Source of the DNA: Neobacillus niacini
GTDB lineage: Bacteria; Bacillota; Bacilli; Bacillales; Cytobacillaceae
DNA: 64,000 nt
Assembly: GCF_030817595.1 (NCBI RefSeq)
Contig: NZ_JAUSZN010000001.1
Location: 1,744,001-1,808,000 of the forward strand
Direction: 5' to 3'
Under the pieces are notes generated by a model, which was not told where the DNA came from, did no database searches, and worked only from the letters and a program-made list of their open reading frames with translations. Made by a program: the position numbers and the translations under genes. This document shows, piece by piece, positions 1 through 8,163 of this stretch (the first letter of the stretch is position 1; every line of letters begins with the position of its first letter).

Positions 1-770
1 GACATAATCACAAGAGCGGACGCTCCATCATTTAATCCGGAGCTATTACCGGCGGTTACAGTACCGCCTTTGAGGAAAGCTGGCTGTAGCTTTGACAATG
101 CCTCAATCGTCGTTTGCGGGCGTGGATGTTCATCTGTTTTAAAGATGAATGGTTCACCCTTTTTTACTGGAATGGAGATCGGAACGATTTGTTCATTAAA
201 GCGTCCTTCTTCCATAGCAGACTTCATACGCTGTTGGCTCGTCTGCGCAAATTCATCCTGTTCTTCTCTCGTAATCTTATATTTTTTAACTAGATTTTCA
301 GCTGTTATTCCCATAGGAGGATCTCCGATGTCGTTTGGTGATAGTTGTGATTTCCTAAAGCTTGGGGGCGTAGCGCTATATGGCTTTTCTGGGCGATCCA
401 TCAAATACGGAGCCCGGCTCATACTTTCCGTACCACCGGCAATAAAGATATCACCATCGCCAGCCCAAATAGCTTGTGCTGCCAGATTAATGGCATTTAT
501 TCCGGAACCGCACTGGCGATCTACCGTTAAACCAGGTAAATTTATTGATAGTCCTGTCTGTAATGCTGTTAATCTAGCAATATTTCCCCCGCCTGATAAA
601 ACATTCCCAAAGATAACATCATCTATCATTTCTGGATCAATATTTGCGCGCTTCACGGCTTCTTTCATTACCTCTGTACCTAACACATGCGCTGGAATCG
701 TTGCAAGAGCACCACCTTGCCTGCCAATTGCTGTCCTTACAGCTGAGACGATAACTGCATCCCTTTTCAT
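1..770 (-). CDS. Thiolase (acetyl-CoA acyltransferase), 3' end cut by window edge
   Basis: This gene encodes the first ~256 residues of a thiolase, which cleaves 3-ketoacyl-CoA with CoA to release acetyl-CoA in beta-oxidation. The protein begins [17 protein letters not shown], and the active-site cysteine is near residue 87 in DRQCGSG. The [10 protein letters not shown] and [10 protein letters not shown] blocks typical of thiolases follow. The start is the ATG ending at 770, preceded by a purine-rich GTGAAGAGAA stretch. It lies 31 bp downstream of an SDR gene and probably shares its promoter and operator. The C-terminal histidine and second cysteine lie outside the window. Family is certain; chain-length preference is unknown. 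Confidence 0.93.
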   Translation of the reverse strand, partial: MKRDAVIVSAVRTAIGRQGGALATIPAHVLGTEVMKEAVKRANIDPEMIDDVIFGNVLSGGGNIARLTALQTGLSINLPGLTVDRQCGSGINAINLAAQAIWAGDGDIFIAGGTESMSRAPYLMDRPEKPYSATPPSFRKSQLSPNDIGDPPMGITAENLVKKYKITREEQDEFAQTSQQRMKSAMEEGRFNEQIVPISIPVKKGEPFIFKTDEHPRPQTTIEALSKLQPAFLKGGTVTAGNSSGLNDGASALVIM

Positions 771-801
771 TTCTCTTCACCCCTTCTATCAAGTGATTAC
801 T

Positions 802-1575
802 CTACATAGCGTGTGCGCCGCCATCCACAACAACAATGTCTCCTGTGATAAAATCAGATGCGGGTGCCGCTAGGAATAATGCTACTCCTTTTAGGTCAGT
901 ATCTGAACCAAACTTACGCAATGGAGTGCCTTGTAGAATCCCTTCGCCGCCCTTCTCTAGCAATCCCTTTGACATTTTCGTAGGGAAAAACCCTGGCGCT
1001 ATTGCATTGACATAAACACCGTGCGGACCCCATTTAACCGCTAAATCCTTTGTAAAAGTAATGACTGCTCCTTTAGAAGTATTGTAGCCAATCGCATTCA
1101 TATAATCAGGATTACTTCCCTTAAGACCTGCTACAGAGGCAATGTTTATGATTTTTCCTGATTTTTGCTCTAGCATAACTTTTCCCACAGTCTGTGACAT
1201 AAGGAATGTTCCTGTTACATTGACGTCGATTACTTTCTTCCAAGCCTCAAGCGGCATTTCTTCAGCAAGTGCCCCCCAAGTCGCACCACTATTATTTACT
1301 AAGATATCGATTCTCCCAAACCTTTCTAACGTAAAGTCAACTACATTCTTTACATCCTCTGGATTGGTTACATCACATTTTATAGCAAGGCTATCCACAC
1401 CGATTTTCTTTAATCCTTCACTTACTTCCTGACACGCCTCAAGTCTCCTTGAACATACCACTACATTGGCACCGGCCTCCGCAAATCCTTCAGCGATTTG
1501 CTGACCTAGACCTCGTCCACCACCAGTCACAATGGCAACCTTTCCTGTTAAATCAAATAACTCTTTTACATGCAT
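802..1575 (-). CDS. SDR family oxidoreductase (3-ketoacyl reductase-like)
   Basis: This is a 257-residue classical short-chain dehydrogenase. The cofactor loop TGGGRGLG lies at 17-24, NNSGA at 94-98, the catalytic Ser near 147, and the YNTSK Tyr/Lys pair at 164/168. A C-terminal VDGG follows. Families of this type reduce 3-oxo groups or oxidise 3-hydroxy groups with NAD(P)H. Between thiolase genes it most likely acts on a 3-hydroxyacyl-CoA or related alcohol (inference). It is the first gene of the short unit with the 1-770 thiolase. Its ATG has an AGGAGG-type site, and the promoter and palindromic operator lie just upstream. Substrate cannot be told from sequence. Confidence 0.88.
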   Translation of the reverse strand: MHVKELFDLTGKVAIVTGGGRGLGQQIAEGFAEAGANVVVCSRRLEACQEVSEGLKKIGVDSLAIKCDVTNPEDVKNVVDFTLERFGRIDILVNNSGATWGALAEEMPLEAWKKVIDVNVTGTFLMSQTVGKVMLEQKSGKIINIASVAGLKGSNPDYMNAIGYNTSKGAVITFTKDLAVKWGPHGVYVNAIAPGFFPTKMSKGLLEKGGEGILQGTPLRKFGSDTDLKGVALFLAAPASDFITGDIVVVDGGAHAM

Positions 1576-1621
1576 CGACGTTTCCTCCTATAACCATATT
1601 TACTTACTCTATTAAGATTTT

Positions 1622-1643
1622 ACATACTAACTAGTTAGTATGT
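1622..1643. promoter_or_regulatory. Perfect 22-bp palindrome, probable TetR-family operator (site 1)
   Basis: Half-site ACATACTAACT is followed by its exact reverse complement, giving a perfect 22-bp palindrome with no spacer. It lies a few bases downstream of the -10 of the SDR/thiolase unit, at about +4 to +25, a position suited to repression. A close relative occurs at 7237-7258. Palindromes of this size are typical of TetR-type fatty-acid regulators (family knowledge); the regulator gene is not in the window. Confidence 0.75.
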
Positions 1644-1653
1644 TACTAAAGAC

Positions 1654-1682
1654 ATAATATACAAAATATTTGTAATATTCAA
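1654..1682 (-). promoter_or_regulatory. Sigma-A-type promoter of the SDR-thiolase unit
   Basis: On the minus strand, TTGAAT (-35, 1677-1682) is separated by exactly 17 bp from TATTAT (-10, 1654-1659). The predicted start near 1647 leaves the palindrome at the very beginning of the transcript. Confidence 0.6.
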
Positions 1683-1727
1683 TACTATTCTTTCACCAAA
1701 TTTCTCGTTTCTATTGGTAAAAAAAAT

Positions 1728-2915
1728 TCAAATCAGCTCTACCATGATGGCCATGCCTTGGCCACCGCCGACACATAGGGTAGCGATACCCCTTTTTTGC
1801 TGACGACGAATCAATTCATACACTAAAGCTGTCATGATCTTTGCCCCGGAAGCGCCAAGTGGATGTCCAAGTGCAATGGCACCGCCATTGACGTTTACCT
1901 TTGCCTTATCTAAATTTAATTCTCGTATTACAGCTATTGCCTGGGAGGCGAATGCCTCATTTAATTCAAATAAGTCAATATCCTCAAGTGATAGATTAGT
2001 ACGTTCTAGTAGCTTTTTCACTGCAGGTACAGGTCCGATTCCCATTACCTCAGGTGAAACCCCTGTAATCGCCCAATCTACGATTCTAGCAATTGGTTTT
2101 AATCCTAGGGACTTAGCATATTCATCTGAGGTTAACACCATTGCTGCCGCACCGTCATTTCTGCCACATGAATTACCTGCTGTAACGGTTCCATTTTCTT
2201 TAAATGCAGGCTTAAGCTTTGCCAGGGATTCAATCGTGGTTTCCGGTTTAGGATGTTCATCATGTTTAACCAAGATTGTACCTTTTTTCGTTTTTACTTC
2301 AACTGGAATAATTTCTGCATAAAATCGGTTACTTTCAATCGCACTGAGAGCACGGTGTTGACTTTCTAATGCATATACATCCTGTTCTTCCCGCGTAATC
2401 GAGTATCGTTCTGCAACAATTTCTGCGGTGATACCCATGCCAAGATGGTATCCATATTGCTCTGTTGGCTGCTGGCCCACTTCAGTGTTAGAATCAACCA
2501 GTTTAGGATTATCACCGCCAAAACGAGAATTTCTTAGATAGATCGGCGCATTGCTCATGCTTTCGGTACCGCCGGCAACCACAATATTTGCATGTCCAAA
2601 CGCAATTTGCTGAGCAGCTGAAGCAACCGCCTGCATACCAGAAGCACAGAGACGATTTACAGTGAAAGCAGGTGACGTTTCTGGTACGCCGGCTCGTAGT
2701 GCGGCTACTCTCGCAACATTGGAACTCTCTGTGGTTTGCCTTACTTCCCCTAGTATTACTTCATGTACTTGGCTAGCTGCGATACCTGCTTTGTCGATGG
2801 CTTCTTTAATGACGATTGAACCCAGCTGTCCAGAATTAAGACTTCTTAATGCGCCGCCATATCTCCCCACCGGCGTCCGAACCGCACTAAGAATTACGAT
2901 ATCTTTCACGGTCAT
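1728..2915 (-). CDS. Acetyl-CoA C-acetyltransferase (thiolase)
   Basis: A complete thiolase of 395 residues, the usual family length. The nucleophilic Cys is at 90 in VNRLCASG. The other motifs are [16 protein letters not shown] with the catalytic His near 350, and the second Cys in LCVGGGQG near the C terminus. It catalyses thiolytic cleavage or condensation of acyl-CoAs. It is the last gene of the unit that begins at 7162, following an acyl-CoA dehydrogenase across an imperfect tandem repeat. An AGGAGG site precedes the ATG. With the 1-770 gene it gives two thiolases in adjacent units under related operators, suggesting different chain-length or side-chain specificity (inference). Confidence 0.94.
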   Translation of the reverse strand: MTVKDIVILSAVRTPVGRYGGALRSLNSGQLGSIVIKEAIDKAGIAASQVHEVILGEVRQTTESSNVARVAALRAGVPETSPAFTVNRLCASGMQAVASAAQQIAFGHANIVVAGGTESMSNAPIYLRNSRFGGDNPKLVDSNTEVGQQPTEQYGYHLGMGITAEIVAERYSITREEQDVYALESQHRALSAIESNRFYAEIIPVEVKTKKGTILVKHDEHPKPETTIESLAKLKPAFKENGTVTAGNSCGRNDGAAAMVLTSDEYAKSLGLKPIARIVDWAITGVSPEVMGIGPVPAVKKLLERTNLSLEDIDLFELNEAFASQAIAVIRELNLDKAKVNVNGGAIALGHPLGASGAKIMTALVYELIRRQQKRGIATLCVGGGQGMAIMVELI

Positions 2916-2937
2916 ACCTCCTTTATCTGTTGAGTAG

Positions 2938-3042
2938 CTCCAAAGTTTCCTGCATTAACCCAAATGCTCTTTTTGAATGTTTTTCGGTGACTCCAAGCTT
3001 CCTGAATTGACCCAACTGCTCTTTCTAAATGCACTTCGGTCA
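2938..3042. repeat. Two tandem imperfect ~52-bp repeats between thiolase and acyl-CoA dehydrogenase
   Basis: Unit 1 (2938-2990) and unit 2 (2991-3042) align over their whole length with about ten differences. Both start CTCC, share TTCCTG, CCCAA and TGCTCTTT, and end TTCGGT. The repeats fill the gap between two co-directional genes and contain no convincing hairpin terminator. Confidence 0.75.
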
Positions 3043-4197
3043 CTATAATCCGCTATACTCAATATCCAGTTGCGATGCGATGATATTTTTCTGTATCTCC
3101 GAGGTCCCTTCATAAATCCTCGTAATTCGTGCATCCCGATAAAATCTTTCAACAGGATAATCCGCAATATAGCCAAGTCCCCCATGGATCTGAACAGCTT
3201 TATCCGCCACCCTGTTATACACCTCTGACCCATAAAGCTTTAACATTGCAGCTTCTTTCATAACTTTCATTCCTTGGTCAACCATCCATGCCACACGGTA
3301 GGTAAACGAACGCAGTGCCTCAATTTCGACCGCCATTTCCGCTAACATATGGCTGACTGCCTGGTGTTTGATGATCGGGGTGCCAAATTGGATACGTTCT
3401 TTCGCGTACCTCACAGACATGTCTAGCAATTTTTGACAGGAACCAAGATTCCTAGACGCTAAACCAGCACGACCATTTGTTAATATTTTCAACGCATTGA
3501 CATAGCCCTGCCCCTCGGTTCCAAGGACATTTTCCAGAGGTACCTCACAATCTTCGAAAATTAATTCTGCCGAATGTGAACCTCTTAATCCCATTTTCCG
3601 CTCCACTGCCCCAATTTGAAAGCCAGGAAAATCCTTTTCAACGATGAACGAAGTTATCCCTTTTGCTCCTTTTCCCGGGTCAGTAACCGCCATTACCGTA
3701 AACACACTGGCTTCAGTTGCATTAGTGATATAATGCTTCAACCCTTTGATAAGGAATTTATCTCCTTTTCGGACTGCCGTAGTTTTTAAATTGGCGGCAT
3801 TCGAGCCGGCATCCGGCTCCGTTAGAGCAAAAGCTCCCAATTTTTCACCGCTCGCCATTGCAGGAAGGTATTTTTTCTTTTGTTCCTCATTACCCATTTC
3901 CACTATCCCCACTGTACCAATTCCTGTATGAGCACCAATTAAAGTGGTATAGCCGTTGTGCGTTTGACCGATTTCCTCATATAATGCACATTTTCCAACC
4001 ATTCCAATTCCCAGTCCGCCGTACTGTTCCGGAATACTGAGACCGAAAAGTCCGATTTCCCTTGATAATTGAATAATTTTTTCGGGAATTTTATTTTCTT
4101 CTTCAATTTGCATGGCAACAGCTTCTACTTCGGTTTGAATGAAATCACGCACATTCTTTTTTAAAAATAAGATATCCTCATCAAATTCAAAGTTCAT
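3043..4197 (-). CDS. Acyl-CoA dehydrogenase
   Basis: An FAD-dependent acyl-CoA dehydrogenase of 384 residues, catalysing the alpha,beta-desaturation that opens a beta-oxidation cycle and passing electrons to ETF. Visible family blocks are [14 protein letters not shown] (FAD/substrate), [18 protein letters not shown], and the C-terminal IYEGTSEIQ with the expected catalytic Glu near 363. I place the start at the ATG ending at 4197, because GAGGTG lies 6 nt before it; an in-frame GTG three codons upstream overlaps that site. It lies between a MaoC gene and a thiolase in one operon. The sequence resembles short/branched-chain dehydrogenases, but the substrate is not decidable. Confidence 0.92.
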   Translation of the reverse strand: MNFEFDEDILFLKKNVRDFIQTEVEAVAMQIEEENKIPEKIIQLSREIGLFGLSIPEQYGGLGIGMVGKCALYEEIGQTHNGYTTLIGAHTGIGTVGIVEMGNEEQKKKYLPAMASGEKLGAFALTEPDAGSNAANLKTTAVRKGDKFLIKGLKHYITNATEASVFTVMAVTDPGKGAKGITSFIVEKDFPGFQIGAVERKMGLRGSHSAELIFEDCEVPLENVLGTEGQGYVNALKILTNGRAGLASRNLGSCQKLLDMSVRYAKERIQFGTPIIKHQAVSHMLAEMAVEIEALRSFTYRVAWMVDQGMKVMKEAAMLKLYGSEVYNRVADKAVQIHGGLGYIADYPVERFYRDARITRIYEGTSEIQKNIIASQLDIEYSGL

Positions 4198-4285
4198 CTT
4201 AATCACCTCATTTCATCCATCTCTACTATAATAAACCCAGCCAATAAGCATGTATCTCTCTTTTGACCGGGTTATTAATGACTAC

Positions 4286-4687
4286 TTAGAATTGGTTAAA
4301 CAAAACTTCCCCTTTTAAAACTTCATTTCCATTTTGGTTTACAGCTTGAACCTGAAAGCATAATTTATTGTCAACTACTTCTTTTAAGGTTGCTTTAAGA
4401 GTAATGACATCATTTAAAAAGACCATTCCTTTAAATCGGATCGAATAATCCTGAATAAAGCCATCTTCAAAATACGGCGTGAAAAGCTTTGCAAGATTGC
4501 CCATTGTCCACATACCATGAGCAATAATCCCTGGTAATCCGGCTGTTTTCGCTTCCTCATCGATCGTATGAATCGGATTAAAGTCACCGGAGGCACCTGC
4601 ATATTTTATTAAATCAATCCGTGAGACCGGGTCTAACTGAATTTCTTTAAGTGATTCACCAACTTGTAATTGCATAAGAGTACTCAT
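4286..4687 (-). CDS. MaoC-type (R)-specific hydratase subunit
   Basis: A 133-residue single hot-dog protein. It carries the hydratase-2 signature GDFNPIH, with catalytic Asp35 and His40, followed by GIIAHGMWTM. Enzymes with this motif add water to trans-2-enoyl-CoA to give the (R)-3-hydroxyacyl-CoA. Its ATG overlaps the stop of the preceding MaoC-like gene by 4 bp, so the two are translationally coupled and probably form a heteromer, as in known two-subunit MaoC hydratases (family knowledge; pairing here is inferred). Of the two, this one carries the complete catalytic motif. Confidence 0.88.
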   Translation of the reverse strand: MSTLMQLQVGESLKEIQLDPVSRIDLIKYAGASGDFNPIHTIDEEAKTAGLPGIIAHGMWTMGNLAKLFTPYFEDGFIQDYSIRFKGMVFLNDVITLKATLKEVVDNKLCFQVQAVNQNGNEVLKGEVLFNQF

Positions 4688-5133
4688 TTTGTCAGCACCT
4701 TCCTCACAGCTTCAGAAATAACAACCGTTGATGTTGAACTAAATATCACGTTTCCAGCTGCATCTTCACCAAAACTTTCCAAGACAAGAAAACCCATATC
4801 ACCAAAATTACCTTTTTTCTCAAAGTATTTCTTCACTTCGGAATAACAAAGAAGTTCTTCACCAACGACAAGCGGTCGCTTATAATGAAAGGTTTGCTCT
4901 CCATGAATTAATCCTTTATTTGGCAGATTTAATCCCTCAATCACACCATAATCAAACGTCCTCGGGAAGGTAGGCGGGGCAATATTATTTTGATACCTTG
5001 AATTTCTGCCTACTTCTTCATCAAAGTAGATAGGATGGAGATCTCCAATTGCTTCTGCAAATTTTTTAACTGCTCCTCTCTCGACAACGTTCTTCACTTT
5101 ATTTGAGCGTTTACCAACTGTTTCATTAAACAA
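4684..5133 (-). CDS. MaoC-like N-terminal domain protein (FAS1-type hot-dog hydratase partner)
   Basis: A 149-residue hot-dog protein of the MaoC_dehydratase_N type, with GDLHPIYFDEE near 30-40 and an APPTFPRTF segment near 52-60. Such proteins usually pair with a second MaoC subunit, here the gene starting 4 bp before its stop. Translation starts at TTG (ends at 5133) behind GAGGCGAAG. It lies between a FabG-like reductase and the catalytic MaoC gene. Two separate half-size subunits instead of one double hot-dog protein is an arrangement known from HadAB/HadBC and steroid side-chain hydratases. The actual substrate is unknown. Confidence 0.82.
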   Translation of the reverse strand: MFNETVGKRSNKVKNVVERGAVKKFAEAIGDLHPIYFDEEVGRNSRYQNNIAPPTFPRTFDYGVIEGLNLPNKGLIHGEQTFHYKRPLVVGEELLCYSEVKKYFEKKGNFGDMGFLVLESFGEDAAGNVIFSSTSTVVISEAVRKVLTK

Positions 5134-5157
5134 TTTATCTTCGCCTCACTTTATCGA

Positions 5158-5922
5158 TTAATTTTTTGGTCCGCCGGCAACATAAATAACCTGACCATTT
5201 ACAAAAGAAGATTGTTCATCGGCAAAGAATGCCACTGCATTGGCGATATCTGCAGGCTTTCCACTTCTTCCAACAGGAATGCTCGCTACACTGTGCTGAA
5301 TTAATTGTTCAAATGGAACACCAATTCTATCAGCGGTTTCCTTTGTCATTTCAGTCTCAATAAACCCAGGTGCAACAGAGTTTGCCGTAATTCCATATCT
5401 CCCCAGCTCTATCGCAAGTGTCTTTGTGAAGCCCTGTAATCCTGCTTTTGCTGCAGCATAGTTTGCCTGACCACGATTGCCAAGAGCTGAAGTCGAAGAT
5501 ATATTAATAATACGGCCATATTTATTTTCCACCATGTACTTTTGTGCTGCTCGTGCGGCATTAAATGATCCTTTTAAATGAACATCCATGACCGTCTGCC
5601 AATCTGAGTCTGTCATTTTAAAAAGTAAGTTATCGCGAATTACTCCTGCATTATTAACAAGAATATCAATCGATCCAAATGCATCGTACGTCTCCTTGAT
5701 CGCACCTTCTACCTGTTCAGCATCCACTACATTTGCCACCTTTGAAAAAACATCATAGCCTTTTTCTCTTAGTTCATTTGTTGTCGCAGCAAGTGCTTCT
5801 TCATTTAAATCAATAAACGCTACCTTCGCGCCTTCTTCTGCGAAACGTTCAACAATCCCTTTTCCAATTCCACGGCTCCCGCCTGTTACAAATGCCACTC
5901 TTCCTGAAAATCTACCTGCCAT
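5158..5922 (-). CDS. FabG-like 3-oxoacyl reductase (SDR)
   Basis: A 254-residue classical SDR closest to FabG-type 3-oxoacyl-ACP/CoA reductases. It shows TGGSRGIG (13-20), NNAGVIRDNLL (90-100), ISSTSALGNRGQ, the Tyr155/Lys159 pair in YAAAK, and GFIETEMT. Next to an (R)-hydratase it would fit as the dehydrogenase oxidising (R)-3-hydroxyacyl-CoA (inference); the canonical FabG reaction is the reverse. A GGAGGAAGAG site precedes its ATG. It is the second gene of the operon that starts at 7162. Confidence 0.88.
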   Translation of the reverse strand: MAGRFSGRVAFVTGGSRGIGKGIVERFAEEGAKVAFIDLNEEALAATTNELREKGYDVFSKVANVVDAEQVEGAIKETYDAFGSIDILVNNAGVIRDNLLFKMTDSDWQTVMDVHLKGSFNAARAAQKYMVENKYGRIINISSTSALGNRGQANYAAAKAGLQGFTKTLAIELGRYGITANSVAPGFIETEMTKETADRIGVPFEQLIQHSVASIPVGRSGKPADIANAVAFFADEQSSFVNGQVIYVAGGPKN

Positions 5923-5983
5923 TTCTCTTCCTCCTAATCAAAATCTATCAACCTGGTTTTTTAGATAACGCTTTCAAAATTAA

Positions 5984-7162
5984 TCATACGTATTGCCCTA
6001 CTTTAACATGTCCTTTAATTAGATTTCTTGCAATAATCATGCGTTGAATTTCGTCTGTACCGTCATAAATTCTCCAAAGTCTTGCTTCACGGTACCAGCG
6101 CTCGATTGGTAATTCCCTTGTATAGCCCATTCCTCCATGAATTTGCAGAACGCGGTCGACCACATTATTCCCCATATTCGCGCCATAAAGCTTTGCCATC
6201 GAAGCTAGGTGGCGATTATCTTCTCCGTTATCAAGCGTGAAGGCCGCATTTAATACCAGCCACTTAGCAGCTTCAATCTCAACCGCAGAGTCAGCAATTT
6301 GCCACTGTATAGCCTGTCTTTCTGCAATTGGCTTTCCAAAGGTGATCCGTTCCTTCGAATAATCAATGGCCATTTGTAATAAGCGCTCTGCTGCACCTAC
6401 AGCTCTGGCACCGACTACCCATCTCGCAAATCCTATCCATTCCAATCCTAGATTGTAACCTTTGTGTAATTCACCAAGGATATTCTCATCTGGTACTCGA
6501 ACATTCTCAAATACTAGGCCGGCTGGTCCCCATTCTCCCATGGTATGTATATACTCAGATTTCCAGCCCATATCTCGGTCGACAATAAAGCAGGTGACAC
6601 CTTCTCGCCCCTGTGTGGATTGGTGCAGGTCTTTATCTGTGATGGCAATTGCCATGACAAAGTCTGCTTCATTTCCACCTGTAATGAATGTTTTTTCACC
6701 ATTCAACACCCAGTCATTTCCATCTTTCACTGCTGTCATTTTAATATTCCTAGTATCTGATCCTGCACCTGGCTCTGTCATCGCAAAGCAAGACTTCTTC
6801 TCACCGTTAATAGTAGGAATTAAGTATTTCTTCTTTTGTTCTTCATTACCGTAATAAAGGATATTGTCTGCGGATCCGCCAAAGCTAAATGGGACAAACG
6901 TCTTTGAAACCTCCATCAATACAATTGCCATCATCATTTGCCCTAGGTCTGCTCCGCCATACTCCTCTGGCGTATTTATGCCCCAAAAGCCAGCTTCCTT
7001 CGCTTTTAACTGAAGTTCTTTGAGTACTCCAGGTGGAAGACTCGGCTTACCTTCTCTTTCATTTCTTAGTACTTCATTCTCAAGTGGAATTAACTCTTTT
7101 TCTACGAATCTTCTAATTGTTTTTTGGACCATCTTTTGTTCATCTGTCAAACGTAAATGCAT
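5984..7162 (-). CDS. Acyl-CoA dehydrogenase (Asp at usual catalytic Glu position)
   Basis: A 392-residue acyl-CoA dehydrogenase and first gene of its operon. It has CFAMTEPGAGSDTRNIK, WVLNGEKTFITGG and QIHGGMGYTRELP. Where short-chain enzymes have YEGT with a catalytic Glu, this one reads YDGTDEIQ. The start is the ATG at 7162, preceded at 6 nt by GGAGTG; an upstream in-frame ATG (7180) lacks a ribosome site. The Asp variant occurs in other acyl-CoA dehydrogenases, so it does not imply inactivity but suggests a base placed elsewhere or a different substrate class. Transcription probably starts at the promoter/operator at 7237-7294. Confidence 0.9.
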   Translation of the reverse strand: MHLRLTDEQKMVQKTIRRFVEKELIPLENEVLRNEREGKPSLPPGVLKELQLKAKEAGFWGINTPEEYGGADLGQMMMAIVLMEVSKTFVPFSFGGSADNILYYGNEEQKKKYLIPTINGEKKSCFAMTEPGAGSDTRNIKMTAVKDGNDWVLNGEKTFITGGNEADFVMAIAITDKDLHQSTQGREGVTCFIVDRDMGWKSEYIHTMGEWGPAGLVFENVRVPDENILGELHKGYNLGLEWIGFARWVVGARAVGAAERLLQMAIDYSKERITFGKPIAERQAIQWQIADSAVEIEAAKWLVLNAAFTLDNGEDNRHLASMAKLYGANMGNNVVDRVLQIHGGMGYTRELPIERWYREARLWRIYDGTDEIQRMIIARNLIKGHVKVGQYV

Positions 7163-7236
7163 ACCTTTCACTCCATTCATTTTTTTAGAATTTAGTATAA
7201 TAGCCGCTAAATATAATTATGCTGGCAAAACCGGAT

Positions 7237-7258
7237 ACATACCTACCGGTTGGTATGT
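7237..7258. promoter_or_regulatory. Near-perfect 22-bp palindrome, probable TetR-family operator (site 2)
   Basis: Half-sites ACATACC and GGTATGT flank ACCGGT, with one mismatched pair in the 22-bp dyad. It matches the perfect palindrome at 1622-1643 at all outer positions. It begins about 7 bp downstream of the -10 of the six-gene unit, so the two units share operator and geometry. Confidence 0.72.
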
Positions 7259-7265
7259 TAGTTTA

Positions 7266-7294
7266 ATTTTATTCTGAACTTTCAGATAACACAA
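7266..7294 (-). promoter_or_regulatory. Sigma-A-type promoter of the six-gene acyl-CoA operon
   Basis: TTGTGT (-35, 7289-7294) and TAAAAT (-10, 7266-7271) on the minus strand are 17 bp apart, immediately upstream of the palindrome at 7237-7258. Confidence 0.55.
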
Positions 7295-7349
7295 GTTTTT
7301 TATTATATAAATCTTATTTTCTCTTATCCAATCATTAAGTTAACCACAG

Positions 7350-7379
7350 GAAAAACAGCAAGTTATATCTTTAACTTGC
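7350..7379 (-). terminator. Intrinsic terminator after the fragment block
   Basis: Minus-strand GCAAGTTA stem, 6-nt loop, TAACTTGC, then GTTTTT. It would end any transcript from the 7388-7936 remnant. Confidence 0.6.
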
Positions 7380-7387
7380 CGCTTTCC

Positions 7388-7936
7388 TTAAAATGATCCC
7401 GGTTCCGAGAAAATCCTCCACCCATTTTCGGTTTTTTGAAAGCTAATATGGACAAATTCATAGGAATTCGTATCTCCCAACGGAACTTTCAAATCAATCT
7501 CCATTTCATTTCCCTTATTCTTCTTTTGGATAACCTCTGCTCGGTCGTAGTTTAAAAGTGAGTCCCCATACCCATAATCTTTTCCATATCCTGCCCCCGA
7601 GCCGATACAATAATAATTGGCAATTCCGGATGACTTTCTCTTAGCCTGGTACAAATCTCAAACCCATCCATTAGGTCAAAAATTTCTACTTTGTTTATCA
7701 TCCGCTGATTCACCCCTTTTTGTTTCCGAAAGAAGTCAATCGCTACATTGCGAGCAATTGCAATCAGCCATGTTTTTTCTGCTCTCACCCTTGAACTGCT
7801 GGTACGATTTTAGAACACGTATATATACTTCTTGAACAAGGTCCTCCGCCTGCTCTCGGTTCTGGACCATATAATAAAGAAAATTAAATAAATCATAATG
7901 ATATTTTTTATATAATTTATTAAAAATTGTTTCCAC
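7388..7936 (-). pseudogene. Mosaic of gene remnants: sigX-like sigma factor, response-regulator piece, unknown C-terminus
   Basis: Three unrelated fragments follow each other. First, from the GTG at 7936, comes region 2 of a SigX-like ECF sigma factor (YHYDLFNFLYYMVQN, EDLVQEVYIRVLKSY). A frameshift near 7785 follows, and the adjacent frame continues with EKTWLIAIARNVAIDFFRKQ before homology stops around residue 95 of an expected ~190. Second is ~40 residues of a response-regulator receiver domain (DGFEICTRLRESHPELPIII, SARGQD). Third is ~60 residues in another frame ending WRIFSEPGSF, which I do not recognise. None can give a complete product. The block lies between a beta-oxidation operon and a sensor kinase, with a terminator still present downstream. 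Confidence 0.78.
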
Positions 7937-7994
7937 AGATATCTCACCCGCCTTTAATCTTCCTGTACATCATACTTTTTTTTACCAAAAAAAG

Positions 7995-8045
7995 GGTTAC
8001 ACATTGGTAACCACTTTTCTACGTGGTTGTTACCAATTTGTAACC
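7995..8045. repeat. Inverted repeat with ~20-bp arms between divergent units
   Basis: Arms GGTTACACATTGGTAACCAC and its near complement (2 mismatches) surround a ~10-nt centre. No T-tract follows. It lies between the sigX-like remnant and the sensor kinase gene and could be an operator for either; its regulator is not identifiable. Confidence 0.65.
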
Positions 8046-8163
8046 TTTTTAATGTAATTATGTAGATTTCCAGTATTCAGATATTCCATATTACTTCAAT
8101 TTTTAGTAGTATAGATTATGCATCTATGAAAATTTAGGAAACTTTCCTTCCAAGGAGAAATAC

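Noticed and set aside
70..873. 267-residue plus-strand open frame at the start of the window
   Set aside because: It lies opposite a clear thiolase and SDR gene, has no ribosome site and no protein-like composition; it is the antisense shadow.
2938..3042. CRISPR array
   Set aside because: Only two adjacent imperfect copies, no unique spacers and no cas genes.
2955..3233. 92-residue open frame crossing the tandem repeats and the end of the acyl-CoA dehydrogenase gene
   Set aside because: Most of it is an out-of-frame reading of the dehydrogenase; no ribosome site.
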